In this document: positions 28,234 to 37,328 of the stretch, one piece after another
Layout of the letters: the number at the start of each line of letters is the position of its first letter
How positions within the stretch are numbered: the first letter of the stretch is position 1
NCBI RefSeq assembly: GCF_024606225.1
Contig: NZ_JAGRPU010000029.1
Location: 1-64,000 of the forward strand
Direction of reading: 5' to 3'
DNA from: Endozoicomonas sp. ISHI1
GTDB lineage: Bacteria > Pseudomonadota > Gammaproteobacteria > Pseudomonadales > Endozoicomonadaceae
DNA length: 64,000 nt
Position numbers and translations under genes: made by a program
Notes under the pieces: generated by a model
Told to the model about the DNA's origin: nothing
The model's input: only the letters and a program-made list of their open reading frames with translations
The model's database searches: none

Positions 28234-29985
28234 ATGAGTTACTCCATTTCTCGATTACCCGAAACGGTGAGACAATCGATATTCATCCATCGTGACAAAG
28301 CTATTCAGTGGGTTGCTGCTTCCCTCGGCCTCATCATAATGGCTTACCCCTGTTCAAAACTGCGGGCAGAAAATCTTCTGCCAACGCCAGAGGAGGAGAT
28401 ATTTGTTGAAGATAAAAGAACTAAGCAGTCTAACTTACTGGACGAGTATATTAACCATTATGATTATATAGGGGAAGACTCTCGATATTTTCTCAATTCG
28501 GTTGCAAGCCATCTTATATTTGCCATGAACCATGAAAATGAGCAAGGCGAAAAAAAGGAGCATTCAGAGGCATCGGAAGGTGCTGGAGCACAACTACCGC
28601 AGTCTTTAATGACAATTCCACTCCCGCCCATGACCCACGCAGAAGTCATTGCAACTATCCGGGAGTTAAATACAGGCATTGATCAAGAAACCTTAAACAT
28701 TATGTTGAACTTCATCCCTGTAACCCCGCCCAATGAGAGCCTGACAATTGAAAGCATGCTTCGGAAATTGATACAAACTCACCGCATTTTGGACGATGAT
28801 AGCCAGAAAATGATGGAAGTCGTACTACCTTCTATCCAGGGTACCCAATCTCCTGTCGATTTGACCAAACCAGAACAACGGCAAAGCCTTGCGATGTTGT
28901 TGTTGGCTTACTATACAGCCATCAATTCAAATGGAGTATCCCCTGAAACAGCTTATGACTTTTTTAACTCATTCCTGCTGCACGCCTCTGGCTTGTCTGG
29001 TATCGAGAGACTCCATGCTCAAAAAGGTGACCTTTTAGGTACAGATAAACCAATAGAAGATTACGAAATTTTAAAAGCGAATGTTAAAAAATCTGCTTCA
29101 GTTTTCGTTGGCCTCAGGTTGCTGGATGAAATGCGCATTAGGTTTTTGGAACAAATGGACGTTCGCTTAAAAGCTTCAGATTCCGAGACATCATTCGACG
29201 ATTCAGTGCTAAAAAAAGCTTCCGGTCTACTCAACAATGGCCTTAATAAGAACGGAATACCGTTTTATCAGCGTAATATAAGATCCTATGAACGTATGCT
29301 AACGCTGATAGAAGAACATGGTGAAGGAAACCCGGAATTAATTGCTTCGAATAGTCAGTTCATGACTTTCATTCATGTCATAAGCATGATGCTTGATCCT
29401 TTCGATATACAATCCGCAAATGAAAATATTAACAATATGTCGAGCTATTTTAGCGCATCATATTGGAATCAAACCTTTATTGACTCTGAGGGCAAAGAAC
29501 AGAAATTATTTGAAATATTTAAAAAGATATTAACTGCCGCAAAAGACAAGCCGGGAAATAGAAGTCCTGAATTATTTCAAGAATTACTTACAGCCATAAG
29601 AAAATACATAGCGCAAAGATTACATAAAATTTTCATTGCCTCAAATGATTACCAAGTCATAATGTTAACCTTAAGCTCAGGACTTACGGATCTGCTGGAG
29701 CAATCAGAAGCTATATTTGCAATGCTCCCAACGACTGACAACGATGCCGACGGGCAGGCTGATGAAGCCAAACACGACGAGGCTGCCGAGGGATCAGAAG
29801 AAAGAAAGCTTAGCAGTGAAGAGAAGAACAAATACCTGAAAGAACAAACAGAATCCTTGGAGGATTTCATCTATTGGTGCAGGTATTACTATGATTTTGC
29901 CATAAGATCTCCTTATAACTCTGACAGCAGTGAGTCCTGCGGTAGTGAATCTGACAGAGGTAATCTTGACGGAGTTCAATATTAA
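28234..29985 (+). CDS. Array member 1: secreted paralogue of unknown function
   Basis: The 583-residue product starts at the second ATG of ATG-TTG-ATG, the one conserved in members 4-6 and better spaced from the purine-rich ribosome site. A basic n-region (residues 1-25) precedes a hydrophobic segment (VAASLGLIIMAYPCSKLRA), a probable Sec signal. This is the most divergent N-terminus of the family: DEYINHYDYIG replaces the usual DDLINHNAYIG. It keeps HLIFAMNHENEQGEKK, TIPLPPMTHAEV and a charged C-terminal helix. The tail is short (NSDSSESCGSESDRG) and ends LDGVQY, close to what seems the ancestral C-terminus LDGVYF. It is divergent from deoB and most like member 2. No known domain is recognised. 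Confidence 0.85.
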   Translation: MSYSISRLPETVRQSIFIHRDKAIQWVAASLGLIIMAYPCSKLRAENLLPTPEEEIFVEDKRTKQSNLLDEYINHYDYIGEDSRYFLNSVASHLIFAMNHENEQGEKKEHSEASEGAGAQLPQSLMTIPLPPMTHAEVIATIRELNTGIDQETLNIMLNFIPVTPPNESLTIESMLRKLIQTHRILDDDSQKMMEVVLPSIQGTQSPVDLTKPEQRQSLAMLLLAYYTAINSNGVSPETAYDFFNSFLLHASGLSGIERLHAQKGDLLGTDKPIEDYEILKANVKKSASVFVGLRLLDEMRIRFLEQMDVRLKASDSETSFDDSVLKKASGLLNNGLNKNGIPFYQRNIRSYERMLTLIEEHGEGNPELIASNSQFMTFIHVISMMLDPFDIQSANENINNMSSYFSASYWNQTFIDSEGKEQKLFEIFKKILTAAKDKPGNRSPELFQELLTAIRKYIAQRLHKIFIASNDYQVIMLTLSSGLTDLLEQSEAIFAMLPTTDNDADGQADEAKHDEAAEGSEERKLSSEEKNKYLKEQTESLEDFIYWCRYYYDFAIRSPYNSDSSESCGSESDRGNLDGVQY

Positions 29986-30155
29986 TTTTTTTCCTGTTCT
30001 GTCAGGCCGAATACCAATAGTATGCTTCCCGGCAGGCTACTGACTCCGTGGCGGTAGCTTCGGCCGATCCATTCGTGACCCCTAACTTCAGTGGCAATAG
30101 CCGGATGCTCTGCAGCGTCCTGCATTGTTCGATTAAAGCCTGCATTCTGTCTGCC
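29982..30155 (-). pseudogene. deoC 3'-end remnant 1
   Basis: Read on the minus strand this encodes RQNAGFN, RTMQDAAEHPAIATEV, RGHEWIGRSYRHGVSS and LLVFGLTEQEKN before a stop. These align with DeoC residues about 194-254 ([55 protein letters not shown]). The catalytic-region Lys (FKPSGG) is deleted. It is the best-preserved remnant at protein level. Confidence 0.9.
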
Positions 30156-30340
30156 TCGTCCTGTCCAAAAGCTTTGAACCACGATTGAAGGGAACGAAGC
30201 TCTGAGCTCTTGGTAATGCCTTAGAAAACGGAGCCGGCTGCGCGATCAGGCTGGGACCGGCTTTCGCTTAAAATTGAGCACTGCTGCAATACATGGACTA
30301 CTTTGTCAGGACATTTGTAAACTGATGAGAGCAGATGTGG

Positions 30341-32215
30341 ATGAATAACTTCTTATCTCGCTTGCCTGAAACACCAAAACGATCAATGTTTTGCCATCTT
30401 GGCAAGCCTAATCAGTCGCTTGCTGCTTCCCTCGGCCTCATCATGATGGTTTGCCCCTGTTCAGAATTACTGGCAAAAAATGGTTTATTAACGCCAGTGG
30501 AGGAGAGGCTTGTTTTAGAAAAAACAACAAAAGAGTCCAGCTTTCTGGACGATTTGATTAATCACAATACCTACGTAGGGAATATCCCTACTATAGCTCT
30601 CAACACGAATGCGACCAACCTTGTCTTTGCTATGAACCATGAAAACGAACAAGGACAAAGAACGGATGAGCATTCAGAAGAATCGGAAGGCGCTGGAGCA
30701 CAAATACCACGGCCTTTATCGACAATTCCGCTCCCGCCCATGACCCACGCAGAAGTGAGTGACATTATCCGGGAATTGAATACAGGCATTGATCAAGAAA
30801 CCTTAGACACTCTGTTGAACTTCGTTCCGGTCACCCCCCCCGATGAGAGCCTGACAATTGATGGCATGCTTGTGAAATTGATGCAAACTCTTCGCATTCC
30901 GGTTGATTGTCACATGATAACAATGCATTTAGTCCTATCGTCCATTGAGGGTACCACAACGCCAGTCGATATGGGCCAACCAAACCAAAAACAGAGCCTT
31001 GCACTCTTGATGTTGGCTTACTATACGGCCATCAATTCAGAGAAGCTACCCCATAAAATGGCTTATGAATTTTTTCTATCATTCCTACTGCACGCCTGTG
31101 ACTTGTCTGGTATCGAAAAACTCCATACTATAAAAGGTGACCTTTTAGGCACAGACAAACCCACAGAAGATCAAGACGTTTTAAAAGAAAATGTTAGAAA
31201 ATCAGCAATAATCTTCGCTGGACTAAGAAAGCAGGAAGAAATGCGCGTTTATTTTTTTTTGAAACAAATCAAAAATACTTCAGAAGCTGAAGAATCCGAG
31301 ACAAAAGTCCAGAATCCAGTGTTAGAAAAAGTATCCAATCTACTCAACCGTGGTGTTAATAAGATCGGACTACCACTTTATGAGCGTAATATAAAATCAG
31401 CTAAACGAATGCTAAAGGTGTTAGAATTAACAGGATTTGGTAAAAAAAAATCACAATTGGTTGCCTCTAATAACCTGTTCATTAATTTAATTGATGCCAT
31501 AAGCATGACTCTTGATCCTTACGTTATACAGTTTGCAAAAACACTCATTGACAATATGTCGAGTTATTTTACTGCATCTAATTGGGATCAAACCATTACT
31601 GATTCTGAAGGCAAAGAACAAAAATTATTTCAAGTATTCCAAAAGTTAATAACCGACGCAAAAGAAAACCCGGGGAATGAAAATCCTGAATTATTTCAAC
31701 AATTACTTCTGGCTCTGGAAAAATACATAGAGCAACAATTACAAAAAACGTTTACTGAAAAAAATGATTACGAGTTCATAATGGTAACCCTCGGCACAGG
31801 ATTTCAGGCCCTCTTAGAACAATCAAGGAAAGTTCTGTTAATGCTTGACCGAAGTATTGACGCCAGTGCCAATGAGCAGGCTGATGGAGCTAAACATGGC
31901 GAGGCAGCACGGGGAGAGCTCAGCGAAGAAGAGAAGAAGAGAAAACACCTGGGACAACGGATAAATTACTTGCAAGATTTCGTGGATTGGTTTGGATCTC
32001 ACTATGGTTTTGCCGTGAACTCTCATTATGACACTGACAGCAGTGACTCTGACAGCAGCGACTCTGACAGCAGTGACTCTGACAGCAGCGACTCTGATAG
32101 CAGTGACTCTCAGAGCAATGATATTGACAGAGGTAGTCCTGAAGAAATGAATCCTCCTGTCCTTTCAAACCAACTGCTACCGGCGAACTGCTGGCTCGAA
32201 GACGTTACTGTTTAA
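30341..32215 (+). CDS. Array member 2: secreted paralogue with Ser-Asp repeat tail and read-through C-terminus
   Basis: The 624-residue protein has the family signal sequence (LAASLGLIMMVCPCSELLA), FLDDLINHNTYVGNIP, NLVFAMNHENEQGQ and STIPLPPMTHAEV. The body resembles member 1 (RELNTGIDQETLD). The charged helix SEEEKKRKHLGQRINYLQDFVDWF is followed by SSDSD units built from an 18-bp DNA repeat. The normal stop is lost: the frame runs on into the antisense deoC remnant, adding about 19 foreign residues (SNQLLPANCWLEDV). Function is unknown. Presumably secreted. Confidence 0.85.
   Translation: MNNFLSRLPETPKRSMFCHLGKPNQSLAASLGLIMMVCPCSELLAKNGLLTPVEERLVLEKTTKESSFLDDLINHNTYVGNIPTIALNTNATNLVFAMNHENEQGQRTDEHSEESEGAGAQIPRPLSTIPLPPMTHAEVSDIIRELNTGIDQETLDTLLNFVPVTPPDESLTIDGMLVKLMQTLRIPVDCHMITMHLVLSSIEGTTTPVDMGQPNQKQSLALLMLAYYTAINSEKLPHKMAYEFFLSFLLHACDLSGIEKLHTIKGDLLGTDKPTEDQDVLKENVRKSAIIFAGLRKQEEMRVYFFLKQIKNTSEAEESETKVQNPVLEKVSNLLNRGVNKIGLPLYERNIKSAKRMLKVLELTGFGKKKSQLVASNNLFINLIDAISMTLDPYVIQFAKTLIDNMSSYFTASNWDQTITDSEGKEQKLFQVFQKLITDAKENPGNENPELFQQLLLALEKYIEQQLQKTFTEKNDYEFIMVTLGTGFQALLEQSRKVLLMLDRSIDASANEQADGAKHGEAARGELSEEEKKRKHLGQRINYLQDFVDWFGSHYGFAVNSHYDTDSSDSDSSDSDSSDSDSSDSDSSDSQSNDIDRGSPEEMNPPVLSNQLLPANCWLEDVTV
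32035..32112 (+). repeat. 18-bp Ser-Asp coding microsatellite, member 2 tail
   Basis: About four copies of GACAGCAGYGACTCT-type units encode alternating SSDSDSSDSD. Such repeats can change length by slippage. Confidence 0.8.
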
Positions 32216-32320
32216 GGCCGTTCCATTTGTGCCCCATAACGTCATTGGCAGTAGCCGGTTCTGCGCTGTTCGAATGCCACTCCCGGGTTTAAGTCCAGAT
32301 TGTAACTGCCTTGCCTTGTG
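32154..32320 (-). pseudogene. deoC 3'-end remnant 2
   Basis: Plus-strand blocks CCATTTGTGCCCCATAACGT, TTCTGCGCTGTTCGAATGCC and GGGTTTAAG match the antisense of deoC at about 57782-57870 (CCATTTCTGCCCCATAATGT, CTTGTGCTGTTCGAATGCC, GGGCTTAAAG). The end of member 2 reads through its left part. The 94 bp after 32320 show no gene. Confidence 0.85.
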
Positions 32321-32486
32321 CACAGGCCTTGAACCTTGGAACTCCAAGCTCTCGGCAATTCCTGCGCTTAGAAAACGGGGTTGCCTGAGCGATCAGGCTG
32401 AGTTTGAAGATGCTTAAAATTGGGCACTTCTGCAATCTGTGGACTACTTTATCAGGGCATCCATAAATTAAAAAAGGCAGATGTTG

Positions 32487-34421
32487 ATGAATAACTCCGC
32501 TTCCCGATTATCAGCAACCGCAAAGCAATCGATCTTTTTCCATCGTAACATGGCTAATCAGTCGGTTGCCGCTTCCCTTGGCCTCATCATGATGGCTTGC
32601 CCCTGCTCAGAACTACTGGCAAAAAATGGTTTATCAACACCATCGGTGGAGAGGCTTGTTTTAGAAAAACCAACAAAAGAGTCCAGCTTTCTGGACGATT
32701 TGATTAATCACAATGCTTACGTAGGGAATATCCCTACTTTAGTTCTCAACCCGAATGCGACCAACCTTGTCTTTGCCATGAACTATGAAAATGAGCAAGG
32801 CGAAAAAAAGGATGAAAATTCAACAGAACCGGAGGGAGCTACAGCACAGCCGCTGCAATCTTTAATCGAAATTCCTCTCCCCGTGATGCTCCATGGGGTA
32901 ATTTCCGAAATTATCCGTGCCATAACTACAGATATTAATACAAACCACATTAATATGATGTTGGAGGAAATTCCGGAAACCCCTCCCGAACATGCCCGAT
33001 CAATTGCAAGCATGATTGATCATTTGATAAAAACTCTTGGCATAACGCTCAACGAAAACCAAAATGCGTTGATTAGTGTTCTGTATGATATTCAGGGCGC
33101 CGAATCTCCTGTCGATATAAGCAAACCACAACAACGAGAGAGCCTCGCGATGTTGTTGATGAGTTACTATACAGCCCTCAAGTCAAATGGGTCATCCCCT
33201 CAAATGGCTAATGTTTTTTTTAACTCATTCCTGCTTCATGCTGTCGGCTTGTCTGGTATAGGGAGGCTCCATGCCACAAGGGGTAACCTTTTGGGTATAA
33301 AAGAACCCATCGAAGATCCCGAACTTTTAAAAGGTAATGTTAAAGAATCCAAAAATGTCTTTTCTGCCCTGAAAATACTCGAAGAAGCGCGCCTTGATTT
33401 TTTGCAACAACTGAATTTTTACTCAGAAGACGAAAGATCCAGCGCATCACCCGATCCACTGTTGGCAGCTGCTACCAGCCTTCTCAACTATGGTGTTGAG
33501 AAGAACGGGATACCGCTATATAAGCGCAACATAAAATCACATAAACGAATGTTAAAGCTAATAGAATCATATGGTGAAAACAATCCTAAGTTAGTTGCCT
33601 CTAACAATCAATTTATGACTTTGATTCATGCCATAAGCATGCTGCTTGATCCTTCCGTTATACAGTTCACAGATTCACATATTGAAAACCTGTTAAGTTA
33701 TTTTAGAAAATCAAAGTGGTTAGAAACCGACACTGACTCTTCAGACACAACAAGCAAAGAACAGAGGTTATTTGAAGCATTCAAGAAAGTATCAGAAGAT
33801 GCAAAATACAATGATGGAAATGAAGGTCCTGAATTATTTGGAGAATTACTTCAAGCTCTGAAAGACTTCATAGAGAAACAATTACAAATAGCTTTTACTG
33901 AGGCAGATGATTACCAAGTGATAATGGTAACCCTCGGCACAGGATTAGCGAGCCTGCATGAACAATCAAATGATATGTTGGAAATATTTGATAGGCAGAT
34001 TGACGCAGCCAAAGATGAAAAAGCAGCAGAAGGCCAAGAAGGAGAAGAGCTTAGTAAATATGAGAAGAAGGCACGACACCTGAGAGAACGGATAAGCCAC
34101 TTGCGAGAATTCGTCGAATGGTTCGGGTCTAACTATGAATTTGCTATGAACAGCCCTCATGAAAGTGGCAGTAGTGAGTCTGAAAGCAATGATGTGGGCA
34201 GTACTGATGCTGACAGAGGTAGTGATTCCAACAGAGGTGATGCTGACGGAGTTGATGCTGACGGAGTTGAAGATGACAGGGTTGAAGCTGACAGGGTTGA
34301 AGTTAATGGAGTTGAAGTTAATGGAGTTGAAGTTAATGGAGTTGAAGTTAATGGAGTTGAAGTTAACACGATCCCTGCTGACAGAGATGAAGCTGACAGG
34401 GGTAATCCTGACGGTGTTTAG
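32487..34421 (+). CDS. Array member 3: secreted paralogue with VEVNG repeat tail
   Basis: The 644-residue protein shares its first 100 residues closely with member 2 (KNGL, VERLVLEK, SSFLDDLINHNAYVGNIP) but then departs (EIPLPVMLHGVISEIIRAI), suggesting a mosaic. The hydrophobic signal is VAASLGLIMMACPCSELLA. The body keeps SYYTALKSNGSSPQMA, LVASNNQFMTLIHAISM and YQVIMVTLGTGLASL. A charged helix (YEKKARHLRERISHLREFVEWF) precedes an acidic tail that ends in four and a half copies of VEVNG, then DRGNPDGV. The tail differs wholly from member 2. Function is unknown. Confidence 0.85.
   Translation: MNNSASRLSATAKQSIFFHRNMANQSVAASLGLIMMACPCSELLAKNGLSTPSVERLVLEKPTKESSFLDDLINHNAYVGNIPTLVLNPNATNLVFAMNYENEQGEKKDENSTEPEGATAQPLQSLIEIPLPVMLHGVISEIIRAITTDINTNHINMMLEEIPETPPEHARSIASMIDHLIKTLGITLNENQNALISVLYDIQGAESPVDISKPQQRESLAMLLMSYYTALKSNGSSPQMANVFFNSFLLHAVGLSGIGRLHATRGNLLGIKEPIEDPELLKGNVKESKNVFSALKILEEARLDFLQQLNFYSEDERSSASPDPLLAAATSLLNYGVEKNGIPLYKRNIKSHKRMLKLIESYGENNPKLVASNNQFMTLIHAISMLLDPSVIQFTDSHIENLLSYFRKSKWLETDTDSSDTTSKEQRLFEAFKKVSEDAKYNDGNEGPELFGELLQALKDFIEKQLQIAFTEADDYQVIMVTLGTGLASLHEQSNDMLEIFDRQIDAAKDEKAAEGQEGEELSKYEKKARHLRERISHLREFVEWFGSNYEFAMNSPHESGSSESESNDVGSTDADRGSDSNRGDADGVDADGVEDDRVEADRVEVNGVEVNGVEVNGVEVNGVEVNTIPADRDEADRGNPDGV
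34296..34366 (+). repeat. 15-bp tandem repeat (VEVNG), member 3 tail
   Basis: GTTGAAGTTAATGGA is repeated four times exactly from 34296 to 34355, then partly. It is preceded by related GTTGA-containing units coding DGVDADGVEDDRVEADRVE. Confidence 0.92.
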
Positions 34422-34432
34422 TTTGGATACTT

Positions 34433-34590
34433 TTCCAGTTTTTTCAGACCGGGGCTATCAGGAAATTTGTGCAGATTCAGTTGTAGCATTGCGGTCGAAG
34501 TTTTGATGAGGTCAGCAACGGCTTCAATGCAGATATCGCCTGCTCGATAAATCAGGGTTGCCGGGTTCTTGAGTATTACGGTCACAGAGG
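34433..34590 (-). pseudogene. deoC 3'-end remnant 3 (internally deleted)
   Basis: TTTTTTCAGACCGGGGC matches the antisense deoC end. After an internal deletion, GTTTTGATGAGGTCAGC, GGCTTCAATGCAGATATCG and CTGCTCGATAAATCAG match 57957-58017 (GTTTTGATAAAGTCGGC, GGCTTCAATGCAGATATCA, CTGGCTCGACGAATCAG). It reaches about 350 bp into deoC. Confidence 0.85.
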
Positions 34591-34646
34591 CGTGGCAGGC
34601 GAAACTACCTTATTCAGGGCATTCAAATTCAACAAGGCAGGCGACG

Positions 34647-36410
34647 ATGAGTCATCCCATAGGTCGATTACTAATAGCATCAAAGCCATCAATATTTTTC
34701 CATCGTTACAAGGCTAATCATTTGGTTACTGCTTCCCTTGGCTTCATCGTGCTGGCTTGCCCCTGTTCAAAACTGTTGGCAGGAAATCCTTTTTCAACGC
34801 CAGTGGCGGCAGAATTTGCTGGAATAAAAACGACAAAAGAGCCTGGCTGCCTGGACGATTTGATTAACCATAATGCTTACATAAGACAAATCCCTCCTTT
34901 TGTTTTCAACCCAAATACGACCCATTTTATCTTTGCCATGAATCATGAAAATGAACGAGGCGAAAAAAAGGATGAGTATTCAGAAGAACCGGAGGGGGCT
35001 GAAGCACAGCAGCTTAAGCCCTTAATGGAAATTCCGCTCCCGCCAATGAACCATGCACAAATTACTGCCATTATCCAAGGGCTGAATACTGGCTTTGATG
35101 AAGACACCCTGAACACTATGTTGAGCTACATTCCGGTAACCCTGCCCGATGAGAGCCTGACCATTGCAAGCATGATCAAGAAAGTGCAACAAGCTCTCCA
35201 TGTTGAGGCTGACAATAACCAGAACGCAATGATAGAAGTTCTAACGAATATCGTGGGTACCGAATCTCCTGTCGATATGACTAAACCAGAGGATCAACTG
35301 AGCCTGGTGATTTTGATGATGAGTTACTACACAGCCATCCATTCAAATGGAGCCACCCCTCAAGTGGCTCATGCTTTTTTTGACTCATTCCTGTTTCACG
35401 CCACTGATTTTTCTGGTATCAAGAGACTTCATGCCAGAAAAGCTGGCCTTTTAGGTACAATAGCATCAATAAAAGATCACGAAATTTTAAAAGCAAATAT
35501 TAAAGAATCTGCTTCAGTCTTCTCTGGCCTGAAGTTGTTGGGAGAAATGCGCCTTAAGATTTTGCAACAATTGGACAATCTACCAGAAGCTGAAATTTCT
35601 GAGGCATTAGTAGACCCCATGTTATTAACCGCTTCCTCTTTGCTCAACTATGGGATTGATAAGAACCTAACACCGCTTTATCAGCATGATATAAAATCAG
35701 CCGAACAAATTTTAATGCTCATACAAGAGTATGTTGAGAAAAATCCTGAATCAGTTGCCTCTAATATTAAGTTCATGAGTTTTCTATATTCTTCAAGCCT
35801 GATTCTTGGTTCTTTCATTAAAAAAATGGTACTTACACAAGGTGACAACATGTCGATTAATTTTAGCAATTCAGATGTTTTAGCTGAGGCTGATCCCGTT
35901 ATTGACGCTATCGACACGGTGTTTAAAAAACTAACATTAAGTGCAATATCCGAAGAAGTACGAACCGACTCAAAAAAAAACACTGGAAATGAAAACCCTG
36001 AATTATTTCGAAAATGGCTTCTAGCCTTAGAAAATCACATATCGACACAATTACAAAAAACGTTTATTGATAAAAATGACTACACACTCGAAATGTTATC
36101 TATCTGCTCAACATTTGACTTACTGGAGAGCTACACTACGAAAGCAATGTATCGGCTAACTACTGACAACAACGCCAATGAGCAGGCTGATGGAGCCAAA
36201 CAAAACAAAACAGCAAAGGGTCAAGAAGGAAAAGAGTTTAGCAACGAAGAGAAAAAGAAGAAGATAAAGCATCTGAAAGCACGGAAAAAATGCTTGGATG
36301 ATTTCGAAGATTGGTTCAAGACTAACTTTGATTATTCTGTAGACACGCTTTATGGCTCTGAGAATGTTGAGGCCGTCAGAGCTAGTTTTGACGCTAGTTT
36401 TGACTATTGA
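34647..36410 (+). CDS. Array member 4: secreted paralogue of unknown function
   Basis: The 587-residue product starts at ATG 34647 by alignment with the family; a further in-frame ATG 26 codons upstream lies in spacer DNA. The upstream leader is truncated, so expression may differ. Signal: VTASLGFIVLACPCSKLLA. Conserved blocks are CLDDLINHNAYIRQIP, HFIFAMNHENERGEKK and MEIPLPPMNHAQITAIIQGL, the last shared with members 6 and 12. The region near residue 395 (FLYSSSLILGSFIKKMV) is atypically hydrophobic and diverges from other members. The tail lacks the Ser/Asp repeat and ends ASFDASFDY, followed out of frame by the ancestral GVYF-stop sequence, which implies a frameshift. Confidence 0.84.
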   Translation: MSHPIGRLLIASKPSIFFHRYKANHLVTASLGFIVLACPCSKLLAGNPFSTPVAAEFAGIKTTKEPGCLDDLINHNAYIRQIPPFVFNPNTTHFIFAMNHENERGEKKDEYSEEPEGAEAQQLKPLMEIPLPPMNHAQITAIIQGLNTGFDEDTLNTMLSYIPVTLPDESLTIASMIKKVQQALHVEADNNQNAMIEVLTNIVGTESPVDMTKPEDQLSLVILMMSYYTAIHSNGATPQVAHAFFDSFLFHATDFSGIKRLHARKAGLLGTIASIKDHEILKANIKESASVFSGLKLLGEMRLKILQQLDNLPEAEISEALVDPMLLTASSLLNYGIDKNLTPLYQHDIKSAEQILMLIQEYVEKNPESVASNIKFMSFLYSSSLILGSFIKKMVLTQGDNMSINFSNSDVLAEADPVIDAIDTVFKKLTLSAISEEVRTDSKKNTGNENPELFRKWLLALENHISTQLQKTFIDKNDYTLEMLSICSTFDLLESYTTKAMYRLTTDNNANEQADGAKQNKTAKGQEGKEFSNEEKKKKIKHLKARKKCLDDFEDWFKTNFDYSVDTLYGSENVEAVRASFDASFDY

Positions 36411-36423
36411 CGGTGTTTATTTT

Positions 36424-36500
36424 TAATCTTCTTCCTGTTCTTTCAGAATAATCGCCACCAACAGCTTCAAAACCCACGTTCTGATCGCCGCGGTCGCGAA
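36424..36500 (-). pseudogene. deoC 3'-end remnant 4
   Basis: CTTCCTGTTCTTTCAGA, GCCACCAACAGC, CCCACGTTCTG and a CGCGAAAGGCTT-like end match antisense deoC (CTTCCTGTTCTTTCAGA, GCCAACAGC, CCTACGTTCTG, CTCGAATGGCTT) with a deletion in between. Confidence 0.75.
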
Positions 36501-37151
36501 AGGCTTATAAGGAAAATCCCCCTCTTTATTCTCAACCCAAATACAACCCACTTTATCTTCTCCATGAACCACGAAAATGAGCAAGGCGAAAAAATGATTG
36601 AGGATTCAGAAGAATCGGAAGGAGCTGAAGCACTCCTGCCTCAGCCTTTAATCGAATTTCCGCTCCCGCTAGTCAATGCCACAAGAAACGAAACCGCCAG
36701 ACGTGTTCAGGCTATCGGTCTTCCTACCACCTTTGCTACTGGCGGTAGAACCAAGTTCAACCGCACTCAGCAAGGATACAAGAAAGAGCAATGGATAGAT
36801 GCCGCCTGTTTAGGAGAGTCAGGAGCCAGCATATACATACCAGAAAGCACAAAACCCTTAATCATTAAGGCTATGGGTCGTGGATCGAGGCAAATGTGCA
36901 GAGTGGACAAGTACGGATTTCCCCGTACAAAGGCTAAAGGCTCAAAACAAGTAAAAGGGTTTCAGACTGGCGATATCGTCAAAGCTATCGTTCCGGCAGG
37001 TAAACGGCAAGGAACGTATACAGGACGGGTTGCGGTACGCAGTCGAGGAAGTTTCAACATAGCAAATGGAACGGGAACAATAACCGACATATCCTACAAA
37101 CACTGTAAGAAAATTCAGTCTACGGATGGTTACGGGTACAGCTTGTCCTAA
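36500..37151 (+). pseudogene. Broken array member fused in frame to the C-terminal third of an IscB-like nuclease
   Basis: From 36500 to 36671 the sequence matches the family N-terminal block (IPLFILNPNTTHFIF, MNHENEQGEK, SEESEGAEA, IEFPLPL); signal and start are lost. At 36672 it switches in frame to IscB-like sequence: NATRNETARRVQAIGL, GGRTKFNRTQQG, QWIDAACLG (RuvC III Asp), IKAMGRGSRQMCRVDKYGFP, GFQTGDIVKAIVPAGK, GRVAVRSRGSFNI and DGYGY, then TAA. A 195-codon frame is open from ATG 36564. IscB proteins are RNA-guided HNH nucleases of IS200/IS605-type elements. Only RuvC III and the C-terminal domain remain, with no HNH, so nuclease activity is not expected. Expression of the chimera is unproven. 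Confidence 0.85.
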
Positions 37152-37186
37152 CGGGCAAGTCTATTTTCCCCACCGCACTTACGGTG
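36672..37186 (+). mobile_element. Remnant 3' end of an iscB-carrying IS200/IS605-type element
   Basis: The iscB 3' part (36672-37151) is followed 19 bp later by the hairpin CACCG-CACTTA-CGGTG at 37171-37186, the kind of subterminal hairpin that marks right ends of IS200/IS605-family elements. The left part, including the omega-RNA region upstream of iscB and any tnpA, is absent. The exact right boundary is not determined. From about 37210, GCAAATTCAGTAATAGCATTGA again resembles antisense deoC. Confidence 0.6.
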
Positions 37187-37328
37187 TCCACAAATCGAGG
37201 CAAAACGATGGCTTAAAACGTAACGTGCAAATTCAGTAATAGCATTGACTGGTGCTTAAAATTCGGCACTGCTGCAGTCCATGTACTAGTTTATGTGCAC
37301 ATTCATAAAATAGAGAAGGCAGGTGTCG

